Assembly: GCF_023516215.1 (NCBI RefSeq)
Contig: NZ_CP097349.1
Span: 5,236,001 to 5,300,000, forward strand
Direction of reading: 5' to 3'
DNA: 64,000 nucleotides
Origin: Cytobacillus pseudoceanisediminis
GTDB taxonomy: Bacteria > Bacillota > Bacilli > Bacillales > Cytobacillaceae
This document shows positions 27,704 to 37,422 of the stretch, in pieces. The notes below the pieces were generated by a model. The model did no database searches, was not told the DNA's origin, and saw nothing but the letters and a program-made list of their open reading frames with translations. Each line of letters begins with the position of its first letter. The stretch's first letter is position 1. Both the position numbers and the translations under genes were made by a program.

Positions 27704-28507
27704 ATGGGAGAAGCGATTGTCATTACGTCCGGAAAAGGCGGAGTCGGAAAAACGACTACTTCCGCAAATGTAGGTACTGCTCTTGCCCTTCAGGGGAAAA
27801 GAGTGTGCCTGGTGGATACAGACATTGGCCTTCGAAATCTTGATGTGGTGATGGGATTGGAAAACCGCATTATTTATGATCTGGTCGATGTAGTCGAAGG
27901 CCGGTGCAAAATACATCAGGCTGTGGTTAAAGACAAACGGTTTGATGATTTGCTGTATTTGCTTCCTGCTGCTCAAACAAGTGATAAGACGGCTGTTACT
28001 CCAGAGCAGATGAAAAAGCTGGTCGATGAATTAAAGCAGGATTATGACTATATTGTCATAGACTGCCCTGCTGGAATTGAGCAGGGGTACAAAAATGCTG
28101 TTGCCGGTGCTGATAAAGCAATTGTTGTTACCACTCCGGAAGTTTCAGCCGTACGTGATGCTGACCGGATTATCGGCTTGCTTGAAAAAGAGGAAAATGT
28201 AGAGGCTCCAAAACTGATAATAAATAGAATTAGAAGCCATATGATGAAAAATGGCGACATGCTCGATGTAGATGAAATTACCGCACATTTGTCGATTGAT
28301 TTAATTGGAATTGTGGCAGATGATGATGAAGTAATCAAGGCATCCAATCATGGTGAGCCTATTGCATTAAACCCTAACAGTAAGGCTTCTGTTGCTTACC
28401 GTAATATCGCCCGCCGCATACTTGGTGAAGCTGTTCCGCTTCAGCCTCTTGAAGAAGAGAATAAAGGTGTATTCTCAAAACTAAAAAAGTTTTTTGGTGT
28501 TAAATAA
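27704..28507 (+). CDS. minD: Septum-site ATPase MinD
   Basis: Membrane-associated P-loop ATPase that recruits MinC to the poles. ATG at 27704 gives [20 protein letters not shown] with the deviant Walker A motif. [14 protein letters not shown] and DCPAGIEQG are typical. The C-terminal amphipathic membrane helix is [11 protein letters not shown]. 267 residues, normal. The apparent 443-residue MinC-MinD fusion in this sequence results from a missing G just upstream. Confidence 0.95.
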   Translation: MGEAIVITSGKGGVGKTTTSANVGTALALQGKRVCLVDTDIGLRNLDVVMGLENRIIYDLVDVVEGRCKIHQAVVKDKRFDDLLYLLPAAQTSDKTAVTPEQMKKLVDELKQDYDYIVIDCPAGIEQGYKNAVAGADKAIVVTTPEVSAVRDADRIIGLLEKEENVEAPKLIINRIRSHMMKNGDMLDVDEITAHLSIDLIGIVADDDEVIKASNHGEPIALNPNSKASVAYRNIARRILGEAVPLQPLEEENKGVFSKLKKFFGVK

Positions 28508-28525
28508 TTATAATTTATCGAACAA

Positions 28526-28557
28526 AAGCCGGGGAGACTTCTTCGGTTTATTTTTTT
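28526..28557 (+). terminator. Terminator of minCD
   Basis: AAGCCGGGGAG pairs with CTTCTTCGGTTT using several G-T pairs and is followed by ATTTTTTT. Confidence 0.6.
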
Positions 28558-28583
28558 ATCTCAGACACCCACTTCAAGTCATA

Positions 28584-28620
28584 CTCTATTTGGACAACTC
28601 ATAAACTTGTACAAATAGAG
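28584..28620 (+). other. Inverted repeat upstream of spoIVFA
   Basis: CTCTATTTG...CAAATAGAG, with inner ACAA/TTGT, can form a 13-bp stem with one mismatch. There is no T-run. It could be an operator or an RNA stem in the leader. Confidence 0.4.
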
Positions 28621-28644
28621 CTATATAGAAATGGTGGGGATATT

Positions 28645-29420
28645 ATGAATTCAAGAGCGGATGAAATACGCAAGAGAATTGAGCGGAGAAAAAAGAGAAA
28701 GAAAGATTCTCAAATAAGAAAGATTCAACAGTTCTTTGGACAGAAGATGAAGAGCGGTATGGGTTTAGTAAGCTGCCTTCATACGAGAGCAAACTCGATG
28801 AGGGGAACCACCCTTTATTTCGAAAGGAACTATTTCTATTCAAGCTGCTAGCTTCTGCCTGTATTTTTTTATTCGCTGCTATTCTTTTTAAAAACCAGGC
28901 TGCGACATTTGATCCTGCTAGAGATTTTGTAAAGGCAGCCATGGAGAAGGATTTTCAATTCGCCGCAGTTTCCGGCTGGTATGAAGAACAATTCGGAAAA
29001 CCACTGGCACTGCTGCCATTTTCAGATGGCAAAAAAGATGAGAAGAACGTTGAAGAAAACAGTGAGTATGCATTGCCTGCTTCTGCAAAAATCCTGGAAG
29101 ACTTTAATGATAATGGACAGAGAATAACAATCGAAACAGGTAAAGAAGCATCCATCGAAGCAATGAGTGAAGGGCTTGTGCGGTTTGCTGGAAAGAAAGA
29201 TGGTTTCGGAAATACGGTTATTATTCAGCATGGTGATAAAAGTGAGTCCTGGTATGGCAATTTGGCTGAAATTAATGTGAATTTATATCAATATGTTGAA
29301 AAAGGAACCGGTATTGGCACTGCAGGTGACACCGGTGATGGAGAAAAAGGGTCTTTCTATTTCGCGATTAAAAAAGATGATGATTTTATAGATCCGATCC
29401 AGGTGATCCCATTTGAATAA
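28645..29420 (+). CDS. spoIVFA: Stage IV sporulation protein FA (frameshifted here)
   Basis: Holds the SigK protease SpoIVFB in an inhibited membrane complex until the forespore signal arrives. The start MNSRADEIRKRIERRK matches the family; ATG at 28645 follows GGTGGGG. The frame shifts near A6 (28689-28694); a seventh A gives a continuous protein through FRKELFLFKLLASACIFLF (the membrane segment) to the M23-like domain (VIIQHGDKSESWYGNLAEI) and FIDPIQVIPFE. The exact break point is less certain than for other genes. Restored length is 258 residues. Confidence 0.88.
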
Positions 29421-30279
29421 AATAACAGGATTAATTAAATATATTCATATACATCCTTTGTTATGGGCCATTATCGGACTATCTGTCGCAACTGCTCATT
29501 TTATGGAATTATGCATGCTGCTCCTGATTATCTTCGTTCATGAAATGGGCCATGCAGCTGCAGCATCCCTTTATTCCTGGAGAATAAAAAAGATCGCCCT
29601 TTTGCCATTTGGCGGTGTAGCGGAAATGGATGAACACGGAAACCGGCCGCTGAAAGAGGAAATCGTAGTCATTATAGCAGGGCCGCTTCAGCATATTTGG
29701 ATGATGGGGGCGGCGCTGTTATTTTATGAGCTCTCTTTTGTATCTGCTGATATTTTTCACCTGTTTATTCAGTTCAATTTAATGATCCTGATTTTTAATC
29801 TGCTACCTGTATGGCCATTAGATGGAGGAAAGCTTGTTTTTTTATGGCTTTCTCTTAATAAGGCATTTCCGGAAGCGCACAGAAAAACACTTTTTATTTC
29901 GGCTGCGGGTCTATTCAGTTTCATAATATTAACTTTGCTGACCTCTCCTGTAAACCTGAATATATGGGTAGTCCTCGCTTTTTTGGTGTTTTCGCTATAT
30001 CATGAATGGAAGCAGAGCCGATTCATATTTATCCGCTTTCTCCTCGAAAGATACTATGGGAAGCACAGCGACTTCCGGACATTAAAACCTATCGTTGTAA
30101 GAGAGGAAGAATTGGTTATTGACGTTCTGGAAAGATTTCAGCGAGGATGCAAACACCCAATCATAGTTGAAAAGGACGGGAAAGAGAAGGGTGCTTTAGA
30201 TGAAAATGAATTGCTGCATGCGTGCTTTGCAGAAAAAGTGCTGACTGCTAAAATTGGAGATTTGCTTTATGTTTACTGA
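29413..30279 (+). CDS. spoIVFB: Stage IV sporulation protein FB, pro-SigK intramembrane protease
   Basis: Site-2-type metalloprotease that cuts pro-SigK in the mother cell. The zinc motif is HEMGH in IIFVHEMGHAAAASLYSW, and the third ligand is in NLLPVWPLDGGKLVFL. About six membrane segments, then a C-terminal CBS-like region (VLERFQRGCKHPIIVEKDGK). TTG at 29413 overlaps the spoIVFA stop by eight bases, so the pair is coupled. 288 residues, normal. Confidence 0.95.
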   Translation: MNKITGLIKYIHIHPLLWAIIGLSVATAHFMELCMLLLIIFVHEMGHAAAASLYSWRIKKIALLPFGGVAEMDEHGNRPLKEEIVVIIAGPLQHIWMMGAALLFYELSFVSADIFHLFIQFNLMILIFNLLPVWPLDGGKLVFLWLSLNKAFPEAHRKTLFISAAGLFSFIILTLLTSPVNLNIWVVLAFLVFSLYHEWKQSRFIFIRFLLERYYGKHSDFRTLKPIVVREEELVIDVLERFQRGCKHPIIVEKDGKEKGALDENELLHACFAEKVLTAKIGDLLYVY

Positions 30280-30333
30280 AGAGCGAGTTTTTATTGAAAT
30301 GAATAAATAATGGTTTAAAGTGAGGAAATAGTT

Positions 30334-31787
30334 TTGGACATGTTAGTTGTAAATTATGCATCAAGAGAGCGCCGGTTTGCACATTTAAAAGATAAGAGGG
30401 TCGAGAAGCTATTTATCGATCAGCCGAAGCAGCGTTCATCAGTAGGGGATATTTACTTGGGCACCGTTGCAAAAGTAATGCCTGGATTGAATGCAGCTTT
30501 TGTAGAGATTGGGGAAGATCAAAGCGGATTTATTCACCGGGACAAACTGGCAGCCTATGTTTGTTCTGCCGAAGAATCTCAAGTAAAGGAAAAACGGAGC
30601 ATCTCTTCTTTTGTCCATCAGGGAGAAAGAATACTTGTTCAAGTTGAAAAGGACGCTGCCGGAACTAAAGGACCGAGATTGTCAGGGGTGCTTGAGTTTT
30701 CAGGAGATTCGCTGATATATATGCCAAATGGCCGTTATGTTGCTGTATCCAAGAAAATTGAGGATAGTGAAGCAAGAGAAAACTGGCGCCAATTTGGCTA
30801 TCGTGCTAAGAAAGAGAATGAAGGGCTGATTTTCAGAACATCCTGTGATAACAAGAAAGAAATTGAACTCATAGATGAACTTGAAAGGCTAAGACTGGAG
30901 TACAGGGACCTTTTAAGGGCAGCAGAAGTAAAGAAAAAACCGGGAAAAGTTTACGAAGCGAATTCTTTTATTGAGAAAATTAAAGAAGAAGCAAAGAAAC
31001 TGGCCGATGGAGAAATCGCAGTGGACGACTTAACACTGAAGAGTGTGCTCCAGAAACACACCAGCTTGCCAATTCGGCTGCATTCTGGCAAGGAAAATAT
31101 CTTCTCCTCTTTTAATGTTGAATCTGAAATTGATAAAGCGCTGAAACGGATTGTATGGCTTGAAACTGGCGCATATCTTATTTTTGATGAAACCGAAGCT
31201 TTAACAGTCATCGATGTAAATACCGGAAAGTTCGCCGGTAAGCAGGACCGCAGGGAAACTGTGTTAAAAACGAACCAGCAGGCGGCCGAAGAAGCTGCAA
31301 GACAGATCCGGCTCCGCGATATAGGCGGCATGATCCTAATCGATTTTATCGACATGAAAGAAGCATCTGACCGCAACCATATCCTCTCCACCATGGAAAA
31401 TGCGCTGAAAAAGGATGAAAGACGCACTAAACTTGTTGGATTCACCCCGCTTGGAATCCTCCAGATGACCCGAAAAAAACGAAACCGGCCATTTCAGAAT
31501 CACTTACCGAAAGGTGTCAAGTATGTGAAGGCACCGGAAGAGTGCTGAGTGCTGAAACCATTGCCTTCAGGCTGGAAAGAGAACTGTGGGAACATCGCGG
31601 CAATGACCATGAAGCTGTCTTAATCGAAACCACCCCAGACACAGCAGCGGTATTCTCAGGGGAAAATGATGCCCATAAAAAGAGAATCGAAGACAGCATT
31701 GGACTAAAAATCATGTTTTCCTATAAGGAAAAGTGCAAGCCATTTTATGAAATCAGAAAGTTTGGCAGTGCCAATGAGCTAGGTTAG
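30334..31787 (+). CDS. rng: Ribonuclease E/G family protein (frameshifted here)
   Basis: Endoribonuclease of the RNase G type. An N-terminal S1-like domain (GDIYLGTVAKVMPGLNAAFVEIG) is followed by the catalytic domain, with metal-binding aspartates in TVIDVNTGKFAG and ILIDFIDMKEASD. The frame breaks at A7 (31473-31479); A8 restores TRKKTKPAISESLTERC and the zinc-link CQVCEGTGRVLS and runs to 31787. As written, the protein would lose the zinc link. B. subtilis lacks this enzyme, but several other Bacillaceae keep it between spoIVFB and rplU. TTG at 30334 or ATG at 30340 may start it. Confidence 0.92.
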
Positions 31788-31790
31788 TTC

Positions 31791-31826
31791 AAAGCAGGCG
31801 GATTTAACCACCCCGCCTGCTTTTTT
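31791..31826 (+). terminator. Terminator after rng
   Basis: The stem AAAGCAGGCGG (31791-31801) pairs with CCGCCTGCTTT and continues into a T-run. Confidence 0.85.
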
Positions 31827-31932
31827 AGTGCAGTATTTCCCACTTCCCTAATAACCCCATTAGCATTATAATTGTATAGGCACGCAAAAAAGTCACTTTT
31901 AGGTGCAAACAAAGAGAATCATATAATTCTTA

Positions 31933-31962
31933 TTGACATGATTAATCATTATATGATAGGAT
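31933..31962 (+). promoter_or_regulatory. Promoter of rplU operon
   Basis: TTGACA (31933-31938), an 18-bp gap and TAGGAT (31957-31962), just upstream of the L21 leader. Confidence 0.6.
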
Positions 31963-31974
31963 TTTTATGTTATG

Positions 31975-32060
31975 TTTGTAGCGCACCCGTGCTACAACCG
32001 CACAGAACAGGTACATAAGCCCGCTTTCGTGTCGGCGCCTGGGATGGCGAGTCTTAGTCT
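31975..32060 (+). ncRNA. Ribosomal protein L21 leader
   Basis: A structured 5' leader directly before rplU, with TTTGTAGCGCACCCGTGCTACAA (hairpin GTAGC/GCTAC), CATAAGCCCGCTTTCGTGTCGG and GCGCCTGGGATGGCGAGTC. It resembles the conserved L21 leader of Firmicutes, thought to give autogenous control by L21. Confidence 0.85.
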
Positions 32061-32077
32061 AAGAGGAGGTGCAGTTC

Positions 32078-32386
32078 ATGTACGCGATTATCGAAACTGG
32101 CGGTAAGCAATTACGTGTAGAAGAAGGTCAAGCTATCTACATCGAAAAGCTTAGCGCTGAAGCAGGCGAAACAGTTACATTTGAAAAGGTTCTTTTCGTT
32201 GGCGGAGACAGCGTAAAAGTAGGAAGCCCTGTAGTTGAAGGTGCTACTGTTACAGCTAAAGTTGAAAAACAAGGCCGTCAAAAGAAAATCACTGTATTCA
32301 AGTACAAAGCAAAGAAAAACTATCGTAAGAAGCAAGGTCATCGTCAGCCTTACACTAAAGTTGTGATTGAAAAAATCAACGCTTAA
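32078..32386 (+). CDS. rplU: 50S ribosomal protein L21
   Basis: 102 residues, [18 protein letters not shown], with the conserved C-terminal [19 protein letters not shown]. Binds 23S rRNA with L20. ATG at 32078 follows AGGAGGTG (32063-32070); the in-frame GTG at 32069 overlaps that site. First gene of rplU-prp-rpmA. Confidence 0.97.
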   Translation: MYAIIETGGKQLRVEEGQAIYIEKLSAEAGETVTFEKVLFVGGDSVKVGSPVVEGATVTAKVEKQGRQKKITVFKYKAKKNYRKKQGHRQPYTKVVIEKINA

Positions 32387-32399
32387 TCAGGCGATTCAG

Positions 32400-32738
32400 A
32401 TGATTGAAGTAACGATTATTCGTAAAGATTCCGGAAATATTCATTCGTTTGAAATAAGCGGTCATGCATTCTTCGCAAACAGAGGCAAGGATATCGTCTG
32501 TGCAGGCGTATCTGCCGTTTCCATCGGTGCCATTAATGCTGTCCATGCCCTAACCGGCGTGACACCAGAAATCAGCCATGGAGATGGCTTTCTCCGCTGT
32601 GTTCTTCCTGATCTTCAGGATGACATGAATGAGAAAGTGCAGCTTCTTCTTGAAGGCATGGTTGTTTCATTGCAGACGATTGAAGAAGACTACGGAACGT
32701 ATATAAAGATTACCTTCAAAAAGCAGGAGGTGGAATAA
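32400..32738 (+). CDS. prp: Ribosomal-processing cysteine protease Prp
   Basis: Cuts the N-terminal extension off ribosomal protein L27 (YsxB in B. subtilis). 112 residues. The catalytic histidine is in ISGHAFFANRG and the cysteine in DIVCAGVSAVS, spaced as in the family. ATG at 32400 is 13 bp after rplU. The substrate gene rpmA follows directly, and its product has the expected cleavage site. Confidence 0.94.
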   Translation: MIEVTIIRKDSGNIHSFEISGHAFFANRGKDIVCAGVSAVSIGAINAVHALTGVTPEISHGDGFLRCVLPDLQDDMNEKVQLLLEGMVVSLQTIEEDYGTYIKITFKKQEVE

Positions 32739-33032
32739 ATGCTATTAAAATTAGATCTTCAGTTGTTCGCTTCTAAAAAGGGAGTAGGTTCTACAAAGAA
32801 CGGCCGTGACTCAATCTCTAAGCGTCTTGGCGCTAAGCGTGCGGACGGACAATTCGTAACTGGCGGCTCAATCCTGTACCGTCAGCGCGGTACTAAGATC
32901 TACCCAGGTGTAAACGTGGGTAAAGGCGGCGATGACACACTATTCGCGAAAGTTGACGGTGTTGTTAAGTTCGAACGTCTTGGACGTGACCGCAAGCAAG
33001 TGAGCGTATATCCTGCAGCTCAAGAGGCGTAA
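32739..33032 (+). CDS. rpmA: 50S ribosomal protein L27 with cleavable N-terminus
   Basis: 97 residues. The first nine, [11 protein letters not shown] with cleavage expected after F-A, form the Firmicutes-type extension removed by Prp to expose [14 protein letters not shown], which reaches the peptidyl transferase centre. ATG at 32739 follows AGGAGGTG at the prp stop. Confidence 0.97.
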   Translation: MLLKLDLQLFASKKGVGSTKNGRDSISKRLGAKRADGQFVTGGSILYRQRGTKIYPGVNVGKGGDDTLFAKVDGVVKFERLGRDRKQVSVYPAAQEA

Positions 33033-33041
33033 GCCTTTTCG

Positions 33042-33080
33042 AGAAAACCCTAGCCCACAAGGTTAGGGTTTTCTTTTTTG
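33042..33080 (+). terminator. Terminator of rplU-prp-rpmA
   Basis: The stem AGAAAACCCTA/TAGGGTTTTCT with an 11-base loop is followed by TTTTTT. Confidence 0.9.
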
Positions 33081-33270
33081 GGCAAAAAAATCCGCCAGTG
33101 CACTTCACATTTTATCTGATGAATTTATAGCTCCAGAAGACAGCAGCTCTTCTTCGCATAAGCAATATTTTCTTATTTAACATAAATTTGCTTACTGTAC
33201 TTATGTTTTTTGATATACTTACAGCAAGCACAGTCTTCTGTCAGCCTAATAACCATACAGGAGTGCATAT

Positions 33271-33822
33271 ATGGAAAAAGACTGGAATATGATTGAAGTG
33301 CTGCGTCATGCCCGGCATGACTGGCTGAATAAAATACAATTAATTAAAGGCAACCTTTCCCTTAACAAGGTAGACAGAGCTAAGGAAATCATAGATGAAA
33401 TCGTGGTGGAAGCACAGCAGGAAGCAAGACTTTCGAACTTAAACCTTCCTGAGTTTGCTTCGCTTTTATTGACTTATAATTGGGAAAACCACTACTTTCA
33501 GCTTGAATATGAGGTGCTTGATGATACCATTTCCGGCCGATTGGATGACATTATCCTTTCTGATTGGACAGGCTCTTTTTTTGCCATTTTGGACTCATCA
33601 GTAAAGCCTTACCATGATAATCATTTATCTGTATCCATCAGGCATGAAAAAGAAGGGGCTCGTTTCTTTTTTGATTTTAGCGGAATACTAACAGATATCG
33701 ATAAATTGGATCAGTTCTTCAAAAAGAAGAACGATGACATAACGGCTGCTGTTCAGGTATTAGCTGAAGAGGAGCTTGCACTGGAGTTATTTGTGCCATT
33801 CATTGCGAATGGCAGAGAGTGA
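33271..33822 (+). CDS. spo0B: Sporulation phosphotransferase Spo0B
   Basis: Passes phosphate from Spo0F to Spo0A in the sporulation phosphorelay. 183 residues. The phosphorylated histidine is in VLRHARHDWLNKIQLIKGNL in the helical hairpin that forms the four-helix dimer. The C-terminal half is a degenerate ATPase-like domain. ATG at 33271 follows CAGGAGTG. The next gene is obg, as in B. subtilis. 33081-33270 holds only a probable promoter (TATACT near 33214). Confidence 0.93.
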   Translation: MEKDWNMIEVLRHARHDWLNKIQLIKGNLSLNKVDRAKEIIDEIVVEAQQEARLSNLNLPEFASLLLTYNWENHYFQLEYEVLDDTISGRLDDIILSDWTGSFFAILDSSVKPYHDNHLSVSIRHEKEGARFFFDFSGILTDIDKLDQFFKKKNDDITAAVQVLAEEELALELFVPFIANGRE

Positions 33823-33963
33823 TTTCCGCCGCAAAAAGCAATACTAAGTGTGAAACTCTGCAGGCTGGAGCATTTCTTAAGTGTAAGAGTGGATCCAGTC
33901 AGTGCCTGTAATTTGGCTGAATGCCAGACAATTGGGACATACTGCAGACGGGAGGAATAATAT

Positions 33964-35256
33964 ATGTTTGTCGATCAAGTCAAAGTTTATGTTAAAGGCG
34001 GAGACGGGGGCAACGGAATGGTTGCTTTCCGCCGTGAAAAATATGTGCCGAACGGAGGCCCAGCCGGCGGAGATGGCGGTAAGGGTGCCAATGTTGTTTT
34101 TGAAGTGAATGAGGGATTACGCACGTTAATGGATTTCCGTTATCAGCGCCATTTTAAAGCTCCCCGCGGTGAGCATGGCATGTCTAAAAATCAGCATGGA
34201 AGAAATGCAAAAGACATGATTGTTAAAGTCCCGCCGGGAACAGTCGTAACTGATGCCGAGTCAGGGGAAGTAATCGCAGATTTGACTGAGCACGGGCAAA
34301 AAGCTGTCATAGCCCGCGGGGGCCGCGGAGGCAGAGGGAATACCCGTTTTGCCACACCGGCTAATCCTGCTCCAGAATTGTCCGAACATGGCGAACCGGG
34401 CCAGGAAAGAGATGTTGTGCTGGAGCTCAAGCTTTTAGCTGATGTTGGTTTAGTCGGTTTTCCGAGCGTCGGAAAATCCACGCTGCTATCGGTTGTATCA
34501 TCGGCAAGGCCGAAGATTGCGGAATACCACTTTACGACGATTGTTCCCAATCTGGGAATGGTTGAGACTGAAGACGGCCGCAGCTTTGTCATGGCAGACT
34601 TGCCTGGATTAATTGAAGGCGCCCATTCGGGAGTAGGCCTTGGTCATCAATTTTTACGGCATATTGAGAGAACCAGAGTTATTGTCCATGTTATCGATAT
34701 GGCTGCTGTTGAGGGCAGGGATCCATTTGAAGACTATCTAACCATCAATAAAGAATTAAAAGAGTATAACCTTCGTCTCACTGAAAGGCCTCAAGTCATT
34801 GTGGCTAATAAAATGGACATGCCTGATGCAGAGGAAAATCTTAAGAAATTCAAAGAACAGCTTGAAGAAGAGTATCCGATTTTTCCGATCTCCGCTTTAA
34901 CAAGACAAGGGTTAAGGGATTTATTATTTGCCGTTGCGGATAAGCTTGAAGAAACGCCTGAATTCCCGCTGTCACATGAAGAAGAAGAAGACACAGGTGT
35001 GCACCGCGTTCTTTATAAGCATGAAGCTGACCAGACGGAGTTTGTCATTACGAGAGACCCTGCAGGAGTGTTCGTCGTATCTGGCGATGCTATTGAGAAG
35101 CTCTTTAAGATGACTGATTTCTCAAGAGATGAATCTGTCCGCAGGTTTGCAAGACAGCTGCGCGGAATGGGTGTGGATGATGCTCTTCGTGAAAAAGGAG
35201 CAAAAGACGGTGATACCGTTAAGCTGCTTGATTATGAATTCGAGTTTATTGACTAA
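33964..35256 (+). CDS. obg: Obg/CgtA GTPase
   Basis: Essential GTPase for 50S assembly and stress signalling; needed for Spo0A activation in Bacillus. The N-terminal glycine-rich Obg fold ([20 protein letters not shown]) is followed by the G domain with G1 [10 protein letters not shown]3 [10 protein letters not shown] and G4 VANKMD, and a C-terminal OCT domain. 430 residues. ATG at 33964 follows GGGAGGAA. The gap from spo0B (141 bp) shows no gene. Confidence 0.97.
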   Translation: MFVDQVKVYVKGGDGGNGMVAFRREKYVPNGGPAGGDGGKGANVVFEVNEGLRTLMDFRYQRHFKAPRGEHGMSKNQHGRNAKDMIVKVPPGTVVTDAESGEVIADLTEHGQKAVIARGGRGGRGNTRFATPANPAPELSEHGEPGQERDVVLELKLLADVGLVGFPSVGKSTLLSVVSSARPKIAEYHFTTIVPNLGMVETEDGRSFVMADLPGLIEGAHSGVGLGHQFLRHIERTRVIVHVIDMAAVEGRDPFEDYLTINKELKEYNLRLTERPQVIVANKMDMPDAEENLKKFKEQLEEEYPIFPISALTRQGLRDLLFAVADKLEETPEFPLSHEEEEDTGVHRVLYKHEADQTEFVITRDPAGVFVVSGDAIEKLFKMTDFSRDESVRRFARQLRGMGVDDALREKGAKDGDTVKLLDYEFEFID

Positions 35257-35281
35257 CCTTCACGATTGACGGGGTGGAGAA

Positions 35282-35737
35282 ATGAGAAAAGATAGATTCG
35301 ATAAGAAATTTTATTTGGTTCGCGAAGATGTTTTGCCTGAAGCAATGAAGAAAACTTTGGATGCGAAGGAAATGATCGAAAGGGGAAAAGCCGAATCGGT
35401 TTGGGATGCTGTCCAAAAAGTTGATTTGAGCAGAAGTGCTTTTTATAAATATAGAGACACTGTGTTTCCTTTCCATACTGTTGTCAAAGAACGGCTGATC
35501 ACTTTATTCTTTCATTTGGAAGACAGATCGGGGACTTTATCACATTTATTGGGCGTTGTGGCTTCTTCGGGGTGCAATGTCCTAACCATACACCAGACCA
35601 TTCCGCTCCAGGGAAGGGCAAATGTCACGCTTTCCCTGAATGTAACTGAAATGGGCATCGAGATTGAGGAGCTCTTGGGTAGGCTTCGAAAATTGGAGTT
35701 TGTAGAAAAAGTAGAGGTGCTGGGGACGGGTGCGTAA
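35282..35737 (+). CDS. pheB: ACT-domain protein PheB
   Basis: 151 residues of the UPF0735 family. A short helix-turn-helix-like N-terminal part ([22 protein letters not shown]) precedes a C-terminal ACT domain ([20 protein letters not shown]). Although named after its neighbour pheA, it is not a chorismate mutase; its role is unknown and an amino-acid-sensing regulator is likely. ATG at 35282, 25 bp after obg, follows GGGGTGGAG. Confidence 0.92.
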   Translation: MRKDRFDKKFYLVREDVLPEAMKKTLDAKEMIERGKAESVWDAVQKVDLSRSAFYKYRDTVFPFHTVVKERLITLFFHLEDRSGTLSHLLGVVASSGCNVLTIHQTIPLQGRANVTLSLNVTEMGIEIEELLGRLRKLEFVEKVEVLGTGA

Positions 35738-35868
35738 GAAAATGCGCTCTGTACCCTGCCCTTTTTTAGTTTTTTATTTTGCAAATTACATACATATGTT
35801 AAAGTAGTAAAGTATAAAGAAAATTTTCAGTGATTTATGATAAGTCTGACGAAAAGGAGGTAATTACC

Positions 35869-36747
35869 GTGAAGATAGGATTTTTGGGCCCAAAAGCCAC
35901 CTTTACAGATATTGCTGCAAGGAGTTTATTTCCGAATGAGACAGCCGTTGCCTACCCAACGATACCTGCCTGTTTTGATGCATTAAATGAGAATGAAATA
36001 GAACTGGCGGTAGTTCCTCTTGAAAACGCATTGGAAGGCTCAGTGAATATTACATTGGATTATTTAATCCATGAAGTGGATTTTCCAATTATCGGCGAAC
36101 TGACAGCCCCGATTCGCCAGCATTTTATGGTCCATCCTGATCATGTGAACGAATGGGATAAAACTGATGCAGTCTATAGCCATTCCCATGCTATTGCACA
36201 ATGCCATAAATTTCTGCATAAAGAGCTGAAAGGCATCCCTTGCGAAAGCACTACTTCAACTGCAGCAGCAGCTCAATATGTAAAAGAAAATCCAGATTTG
36301 CGGGCCGGCGCCATCGCTAATGAATTAGCGGCAGAAGTATATGGACTGGCGATCGTTAAAGAGGATATCCATGATTTTGATTTTAACCATACAAAGTTCA
36401 TAGTATTATCCAGTAAAGAACTGTCAATCAATGAAGACCGCAAAGAGTTTGCCGGGCACAAGACGACTGTTATGGTGACGCTGCCGGCTGATAGGTCAGG
36501 GGCACTTCATCAAGTGCTTTCGGCATTTGCCTGGAGGAAGCTCAATTTGACTAAGATTGAATCAAGGCCGATGAAAACAGGATTGGGAAATTATTTCTTT
36601 ATCATTGACGTGGATATGAAGCAGGACGATGTCCTTATCCCCGGAGCAGTTGCCGAATTGGAGGCACTGGGCTGCAGCGTTAAGATTTTGGGTAGCTATC
36701 CATATTTTCAGCTTCGCAATAAAAATACAAAAGTTCTTCAGGATTAA
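35869..36747 (+). CDS. pheA: Prephenate dehydratase
   Basis: Converts prephenate to phenylpyruvate in phenylalanine synthesis. The catalytic domain (IGFLGPKATFTDIAARSLF; ENALEGSVNITLDYL; FNHTKFIVLS) is followed by a regulatory ACT domain (ADRSGALHQVLSAFAWRKLN with the ESRP motif) for feedback inhibition. GTG at 35869 follows AAAGGAGGT and matches the family start; the frame is open to 35830. 292 residues. Confidence 0.95.
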   Translation: MKIGFLGPKATFTDIAARSLFPNETAVAYPTIPACFDALNENEIELAVVPLENALEGSVNITLDYLIHEVDFPIIGELTAPIRQHFMVHPDHVNEWDKTDAVYSHSHAIAQCHKFLHKELKGIPCESTTSTAAAAQYVKENPDLRAGAIANELAAEVYGLAIVKEDIHDFDFNHTKFIVLSSKELSINEDRKEFAGHKTTVMVTLPADRSGALHQVLSAFAWRKLNLTKIESRPMKTGLGNYFFIIDVDMKQDDVLIPGAVAELEALGCSVKILGSYPYFQLRNKNTKVLQD

Positions 36748-36756
36748 AGCTAAAGA

Positions 36757-36791
36757 AAAGGATCCGGTATACATATCCGGATCCTTTCTTA
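36757..36791. terminator. Terminator between pheA and niaR
   Basis: The stem AAAGGATCCGG/CCGGATCCTTT is flanked by A-rich sequence on the left and TTTCTTATTT on the right. It may serve both convergent genes. Confidence 0.8.
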
Positions 36792-36814
36792 TTTAAAAAT
36801 AATAAGGATTAACG

Positions 36815-37357
36815 CTATTCCTGGTCAATAAGAAATCCTGCTTCCTTTAATAATTTCTCAGCTTCATCGAGTTTCCGTTCTGAGGCTGCAGAAAGAGTAT
36901 GAAGATGAATGCCATCTGTCAGTTCTGATAAGAAGGAAGCTTTTGTGGCTTTAATTTTATCCATGAATTGCTTGACTTCCTGACGGGTTGAAACCATAAC
37001 CGAGGCAGTTAAGTCACCATAAACAGGATGTTCAATCCTTACATCTTTTACTGTAACCCCATGATCGACAAGCAGATTCAATTCTTCTTCAGTCCTCGCG
37101 GGGTCATGATGGCAGGCAATGACCCGCTCAGCTGAAGATGCAGGAGAAGCCTGATGAAGATACATATAACCTTGGCTCGTAGCAATGATTGGCTCTTTTC
37201 TTGCCTTTAGAAGGGTGATATCCCCAACAATTACCTGTCTGCTTACATTTGTTTTTGCTGCAAGGTCGCCTCCTGTAATGGGCTGTCCGCTTTCTTTAAG
37301 AAGCTGAAGCAGAAAGGTCCTTCGCTCCTCTCCGAGCACCTTTTTTTGTTCCTTCAT
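36815..37357 (-). CDS. niaR: Niacin-responsive repressor NiaR
   Basis: Represses NAD synthesis genes when nicotinate is present (YrxA/NadR in B. subtilis). The N-terminal winged helix (LLKESGQPITGGDLAAKTNV SRQVIVGDI) precedes a C-terminal 3H domain whose histidines are in RVIACHHDP, RIEHPVYG and DGIHLHTL. 180 residues. It follows nifS on the same strand, 65 bp apart. Its operator is found before nadB, 1.3 kb away. Confidence 0.93.
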   Translation of the reverse strand: MKEQKKVLGEERRTFLLQLLKESGQPITGGDLAAKTNVSRQVIVGDITLLKARKEPIIATSQGYMYLHQASPASSAERVIACHHDPARTEEELNLLVDHGVTVKDVRIEHPVYGDLTASVMVSTRQEVKQFMDKIKATKASFLSELTDGIHLHTLSAASERKLDEAEKLLKEAGFLIDQE

Positions 37358-37422
37358 TTTTCCTCACCCTTATAATCCGATAATGTCTCATTCTAACATA
37401 AGAACCGGCAGAATATAAAAGA

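Noticed and set aside
27176..28507. A 443-residue MinC-MinD fusion protein
   Set aside because: One missing G in a G-run removes the minC stop. Both halves match normal separate proteins.
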